Assembly (NCBI GenBank): GCA_025922755.1
Contig: JAICHE010000044.1
Coordinates: 1 to 7,947 of the forward strand
DNA: 7,947 nucleotides
DNA from: Nitrososphaeraceae archaeon
Lineage (GTDB): Archaea > Thermoproteota > Nitrososphaeria > Nitrososphaerales > Nitrosopumilaceae
Reading direction: 5' to 3'
The stretch's first letter is position 1, and the number at the start of each line of letters is the position of its first letter. The position numbers and the translations under genes were made by a program. The notes below the pieces were generated by a model. That model was given only the letters and a program-made list of their open reading frames with translations, was not told where the DNA came from and did not search any database. Below, piece by piece: positions 5,422 through 7,947 of the stretch.

Positions 5422-6546
5422 ATGGTGGATTTTACTAATATTGATCTTGATCAGCTTTTTGGTTTTGGAGATGATACAAATCCATTATTGATGTTAATCT
5501 GGATTCTTCCTATAATTCTCTTCATCTTTTATGGGCAAAGAATACAGCTCCAAGTAACCTCCGGAGAAATAAAAAAAGCCATAAAAAAATTAGACGGGTA
5601 TAGAACGGAATCTAGGTCAGAGCTTATAGATTACATAAAAAAAAACATGCGTCCAAAAGAAGATCCTACAAAAAGAATTGACCGATTTTTGGATTATTTT
5701 ACAATCATGCCAGTAGATATGGATCCTAATGGAATAGTGGACAAAGTACGTCACACAGTTAGAGCAAGAGAAGACTATTCTCGAATTCATGTAAAGTCTA
5801 TCTCACCAGATACTGATGAGGTGGAATTAAGCAAGGTGATTACTCTTTTAGAGATTGCAACTTCTCTTCACATGATTTACAAGGTGGTTAATCACATGTA
5901 TTTGACTGCAAAAAAACAAAACAACTATCCTCTTATTTTGCCACTTCAAATGATTTTGCCTTTTATTATGGAAGAGGCCGAGGCAATAACCAAGGCAATA
6001 CCTGCTTTCAAGAAAGGACAACCTGTGGGAGATGGAATAGGTCCTATGGTTGTAGGAAAAATGATGTTAGATACAAAAAAAGAAACAATTGCGTTTCAGA
6101 CTGTTGCAAGTGAAACAGAGTTTGATGGGAGAAAATTAACTTTATTGAAAGCAGAAGGTCCAGGTTCAACTGTTGGCCGACCCGGAGATGCTGTTGAATC
6201 TCTGGTATCTAAAAACAAACCTGATATCATCATAATGGTTGACGCCGCATTGAAAATGGAAGGCGAGGACTCTGCAATAACTGCACAAGGATTTGGAGCT
6301 GCAATAGGTGGTATAGGAACAGAGCGCTTCCAAATTGAAGAAATTGCAACAAAGAACAATATTCCAATTTTTGCAATCGTGATAAAACAATCTGTAAAGG
6401 AAGCAATTACTTTGATGACTAAAGAAATTGCAAATCAGGCAGACAACGTTCGTAATCAAATTCACGAAATGATTCAAGAAAATACCACACCCGGACAGCA
6501 TGTTTTGTTAATAGGTGTAGGAAACACTATAGGGGTTCCACAATGA
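5422..6546 (+). CDS. DUF1512 family protein, membrane-anchored, function unknown
   Basis: Matches the archaeal DUF1512 family, which has no established function as far as I know. The 374-residue product has a short N-terminal segment, one membrane helix (about 20-38, NPLLMLIWILPIILFIF) and a large, presumably cytoplasmic domain. Conserved-looking blocks are PVGDGIGPMVVGKMM (201-215), GRKLTLLKAEGPGSTVGRPG (226-245), MVDAALKMEGEDS (262-274), GFGAAIGGIGTERF (280-293) and a C-terminal LIGVGNTIGVPQ (363-374). The glycine- and acid-rich blocks suggest a ligand-binding or catalytic site, but I cannot name a reaction. The ATG at 5422 is supported by a TATA-like box 26 bases upstream; GTG at 5425 would add only one codon of doubt. 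Its stop overlaps the next start (ATGATG), so it is very likely translationally coupled to the zinc-ribbon gene. Confidence 0.88.
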   Translation: MVDFTNIDLDQLFGFGDDTNPLLMLIWILPIILFIFYGQRIQLQVTSGEIKKAIKKLDGYRTESRSELIDYIKKNMRPKEDPTKRIDRFLDYFTIMPVDMDPNGIVDKVRHTVRAREDYSRIHVKSISPDTDEVELSKVITLLEIATSLHMIYKVVNHMYLTAKKQNNYPLILPLQMILPFIMEEAEAITKAIPAFKKGQPVGDGIGPMVVGKMMLDTKKETIAFQTVASETEFDGRKLTLLKAEGPGSTVGRPGDAVESLVSKNKPDIIIMVDAALKMEGEDSAITAQGFGAAIGGIGTERFQIEEIATKNNIPIFAIVIKQSVKEAITLMTKEIANQADNVRNQIHEMIQENTTPGQHVLLIGVGNTIGVPQ

Positions 6547-6725
6547 TGTTCTCTAAAGAAAAAACTGTAGTCGAATACACTATTGAAAAATGCAAATCTT
6601 GTAATTTAGAACGAAAAAGAAAATTCAAAGACGGTGATTACCTTTTTCTTGAAACCTTGAAATGTGAATCATGTGATGGTTTAGTGCAAATAGAAAAAAT
6701 TTTTGGCGAAACTATAGACCAGTAA
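6543..6725 (+). CDS. Small zinc-ribbon protein (60 residues), coupled to DUF1512
   Basis: A 60-residue protein with two CXXC knuckles, C17-C20 (CKSC) and C41-C44 (CESC), separated by 20 residues in a basic-to-hydrophobic pattern typical of zinc ribbons. Such ribbons bind zinc structurally and usually serve nucleic-acid or protein contacts. I do not recognise a named family. Two adjacent start codons exist (6543 and 6546); the first overlaps the DUF1512 TGA as ATGA, the second directly abuts it, and either gives nearly the same product. A weak AGGGG lies about 8 bases before. It is convergent with the methyltransferase, whose stop is 10 bases beyond its own, with a hairpin over both stops. Its tie to DUF1512 suggests a shared task. 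Confidence 0.8.
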   Translation: MMFSKEKTVVEYTIEKCKSCNLERKRKFKDGDYLFLETLKCESCDGLVQIEKIFGETIDQ

Positions 6726-6747
6726 GTGTATTGCTCTACTTACTTTT
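6721..6747 (+). terminator. Hairpin plus short T-run between convergent genes
   Basis: AGTAAGT (6721-6727) pairs perfectly with ACTTACT (6738-6744), with a 10-base loop (a G-U pair could extend the stem) followed by TTT before AATT. The stem includes the TAA of the zinc-ribbon gene and the TAG of the methyltransferase. On the plus strand it is a plausible terminator. On the minus strand no T-run follows the stem. Confidence 0.4.
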
Positions 6748-7434
6748 AATTCCTAATGCAAGATAAACCAATCCACCGTAAAAATCTTGAAGGCTATTTT
6801 TGGGAAAAACCTCTTTAATGTGATCCCATGGGGTTTTAAAATTAAATAAAAATGTGGATTTGGAATAGTCTTGTATGCAACTTAACCAAAATGGGAGGAA
6901 AATTTTTGCTTTGATCGAAAGATTTTGATCATTGAAGCATAGAATGGCGAACTTTCCCCCGGGTTTTAGATTTTGAAAAGATTTCTCTATAGTATTTTTG
7001 TATTTGGTGTCAAGACCTATCGAATAAGTAGAAATTATTGAATCCACCTTATCAGGAGTTTCATAATCATTGAAATCAGAATTTATTAACGAAATGTTTC
7101 TCCAGTTGTTTTTTTTAATTTTTTTTGTCGACATTGCAAGCATTTCATTTGATATGTCTACTCCAATAATGTGACCTGCACTTCCAACTCTCTTTTCAAG
7201 ATGTAAAAAATTTAATCCTGTACCACATCCTAAATCTAAAACAGTGTGTCCTTCTCTGGGGTTTAGTGAATCTATAGTTTTTCTTCTCCATTGTTCATAT
7301 CTAAAACCGAATATTTGCCAAAAGTAGTTGTAAAGTTTAATGTATTTTTCATAATTCGCTGCAGATTTTTGATATCGGTCTTTGATTTTTTGTATTTCAC
7401 GAATATCACAAATTTTTTCTATCGCCCTTTCCAT
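6736..7434 (-). CDS. Class I SAM-dependent methyltransferase
   Basis: Predicted S-adenosylmethionine methyltransferase of the UbiE/Methyltransf_11 type. In the 232-residue form, motif I VLDLGCGTG is at 65-73, the acidic ribose-binding residue D93 ends HIIGVD, INSDF follows at 117-121, and the post-motif LKPGGKF is at 156-162. An N-terminal helical segment (about 14-45, rich in Lys, Tyr and Trp) and an aromatic C-terminal part are likely to shape the substrate pocket; the substrate cannot be read from sequence. I prefer ATG at 7434 over an upstream in-frame TTG at 7443 (235 residues), because a TATA-like CTTAAAAGG lies about 27 bases before the ATG but only about 18 before the TTG. It is transcribed away from the aminopeptidase gene, in the same direction, and converges on the zinc-ribbon gene. 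Confidence 0.88.
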   Translation of the reverse strand: MERAIEKICDIREIQKIKDRYQKSAANYEKYIKLYNYFWQIFGFRYEQWRRKTIDSLNPREGHTVLDLGCGTGLNFLHLEKRVGSAGHIIGVDISNEMLAMSTKKIKKNNWRNISLINSDFNDYETPDKVDSIISTYSIGLDTKYKNTIEKSFQNLKPGGKFAILCFNDQNLSIKAKIFLPFWLSCIQDYSKSTFLFNFKTPWDHIKEVFPKNSLQDFYGGLVYLALGIKSK

Positions 7435-7443
7435 AAACCACAA

Positions 7444-7469
7444 TTAAGGATTCATTCCTTTTAAGGATT
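7444..7469. repeat. Pair of 9-base direct repeats over the methyltransferase promoter
   Basis: TTAAGGATT occurs at 7444-7452 and 7461-7469 on the plus strand (AATCCTTAA on the minus), 17 bases start to start. The right copy overlaps the TATA-like box and the left copy lies just upstream of the preferred start codon, around the alternative TTG. The arrangement could be an operator; short AT-rich repeats also arise by chance. Confidence 0.35.
7458..7466 (-). promoter_or_regulatory. TATA-like box of the methyltransferase gene
   Basis: Minus-strand CCTTAAAAG is centred about 27 bases before the ATG at 7434. It sits inside a TCCTT-AA-AAGGA inverted repeat and between two 9-base direct repeats, so regulator binding here would block TBP (inference). 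Confidence 0.45.
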
Positions 7470-7537
7470 AATGTGAGTAGAGATGAAAATAATACAAACC
7501 TAAAATAACTTTTTTAGAAAATTAATTCTTAATTACC

Positions 7538-7551
7538 AAAAATCAAAAAAA
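7538..7551 (-). terminator. T-tract terminator after the methionine aminopeptidase gene
   Basis: On the minus strand, 22-35 bases past the aminopeptidase stop, a run of seven T, then GA, then five T follows, overlapping a self-complementary AAAAATATTTTT. Archaeal RNA polymerase terminates at such T-tracts. It separates this gene from the methyltransferase. I see nothing else in the rest of the spacer apart from the promoter repeats. Confidence 0.5.
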
Positions 7552-7572
7552 TATTTTTGTAAATTTATAATT

Positions 7573-7947
7573 TTATTGAGCAATTGTTGTTACTGTAACT
7601 CCGTTTTCATTTTGAATGAAGGTGTGCTCGGCCTGTGCAACTCTTTGTTCATGTATCTCAATTAGCACTGTATATGCTTGCACTGCCTTTTTCTTGATCA
7701 AATGTTCTAAAAGACTCCTTGCTTCTTTTTCTTCCCAATTTTTTGTTAACCATCTTAATGCAAAAGGCAGCATGTTGAAATTCTCCCAAATAAAATCAAG
7801 CATTTTGTCGGCCTCTTCATTTTTGGTTTTCTTTCTGGAGTTTAGGGCAAAAATATTTTTGATTTGACCATTTCTTACAAACCCGCCACCTTCAGGTGTA
7901 GTTACAAAAGGTTCGCAAGCATAAGCAGAATCCCCTGACAATGAAAA
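7573..7947 (-). CDS. map: Methionine aminopeptidase type II (partial, C-terminal 124 residues)
   Basis: Removes the initiator methionine from new proteins in the cytoplasm. Only the C-terminal part lies in the window; the frame is open to base 7947 and enters as FSLSGDSAYACEPF, so the N-terminal half, with the Asp and His metal ligands, is outside. Visible family marks are the metal-ligand Glu in ACEPF (visible residue 12), MLPFALRWL (59-67, in the helical insert typical of type II enzymes), the YTVL strand (92-95) and the final metal-ligand Glu in AQAEHTF (E107), followed by GVTVTT. These correspond to the known last two metal-binding glutamates of archaeal MetAP. The in-frame TTG at 7941 is an internal Leu codon, not a start. 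A T-tract follows the stop. Identity is confident. Confidence 0.92.
   Translation of the reverse strand, partial: FSLSGDSAYACEPFVTTPEGGGFVRNGQIKNIFALNSRKKTKNEEADKMLDFIWENFNMLPFALRWLTKNWEEKEARSLLEHLIKKKAVQAYTVLIEIHEQRVAQAEHTFIQNENGVTVTTIAQ

Noticed and set aside
6096..6501. Two minus-strand ORFs (87 and 111 codons) opposite DUF1512
   Set aside because: Both are antisense to conserved-looking DUF1512 blocks, and their Cys/Ser/Asn-rich composition is typical of shadow frames.
7434..7443. TTG start extending the methyltransferase by three residues
   Set aside because: The TATA-like box is about 18 bases from the TTG but about 27 from the ATG at 7434, so the ATG fits archaeal spacing better.
7616..7867. 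Plus-strand 83-codon ORF opposite methionine aminopeptidase
   Set aside because: It is antisense to a frame with both metal-ligand Glu motifs, and its composition is shadow-like.
1..7947. CRISPR arrays, tRNA or rRNA genes, insertion sequences, integration sites
   Set aside because: I searched by eye for spaced repeats, cloverleaf-like stretches, transposase motifs and terminal inverted repeats and found none. A tRNA or covariance-model scan would settle it.

Overview
The window is AT-rich, densely coding archaeal DNA. Its gene content and style fit a marine ammonia-oxidising thaumarchaeon (Nitrososphaerota, Nitrosopumilus-like). The evidence is separate CofG and CofH subunits for coenzyme F420, an archaeal-type methionine aminopeptidase, a DUF1512 protein, and TATA-like boxes about 25-27 bases upstream of several start codons with no leader between them (leaderless transcription). 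Lineage is inferred from these features; no database was searched.

Left block, minus strand (1-4564): reading with transcription, a SRPBCC-fold protein, a membrane-anchored family 2 glycosyltransferase, a membrane-anchored HtrA/Deg serine protease with one PDZ domain, cofG, and the N-terminal 184 codons of cofH, which runs off the left edge. Gaps are 8, 40 and 41 bases, then a 4-base ATGA overlap between cofG and cofH. CofG and CofH together make the deazaflavin chromophore FO of F420. The other three genes look like envelope functions and have no clear biochemical link to F420. A TATA-like box with a TTG start suggests cofGH also has its own promoter.

Divergent centre (4565-4722): 158 bases separate the SRPBCC gene from a rightward block. 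It holds a good TATA-like box for the SRPBCC gene and a possible 42-codon minus-strand ORF with its own TATA-like box.

Rightward block (4723-6725): a 65-residue protein I do not recognise, a stand-alone tRNA-binding OB-fold protein (MetRS C-terminal/EMAP-II type), a membrane-anchored DUF1512 protein, and a 60-residue zinc-ribbon protein whose start codon overlaps the DUF1512 stop. The last two probably form a translationally coupled pair of unknown function.

Right end, minus strand (6736-7947): a class I SAM-dependent methyltransferase convergent with the zinc-ribbon gene, with a hairpin containing both stop codons, then the C-terminal part of methionine aminopeptidase, which runs off the right edge.

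Most of this is ordinary core thaumarchaeal gene content. I see no mobile element, CRISPR array, tRNA or rRNA. The least explained parts are the DUF1512/zinc-ribbon pair, the small ORFs around the divergent region, and a repeat arrangement over the methyltransferase promoter.
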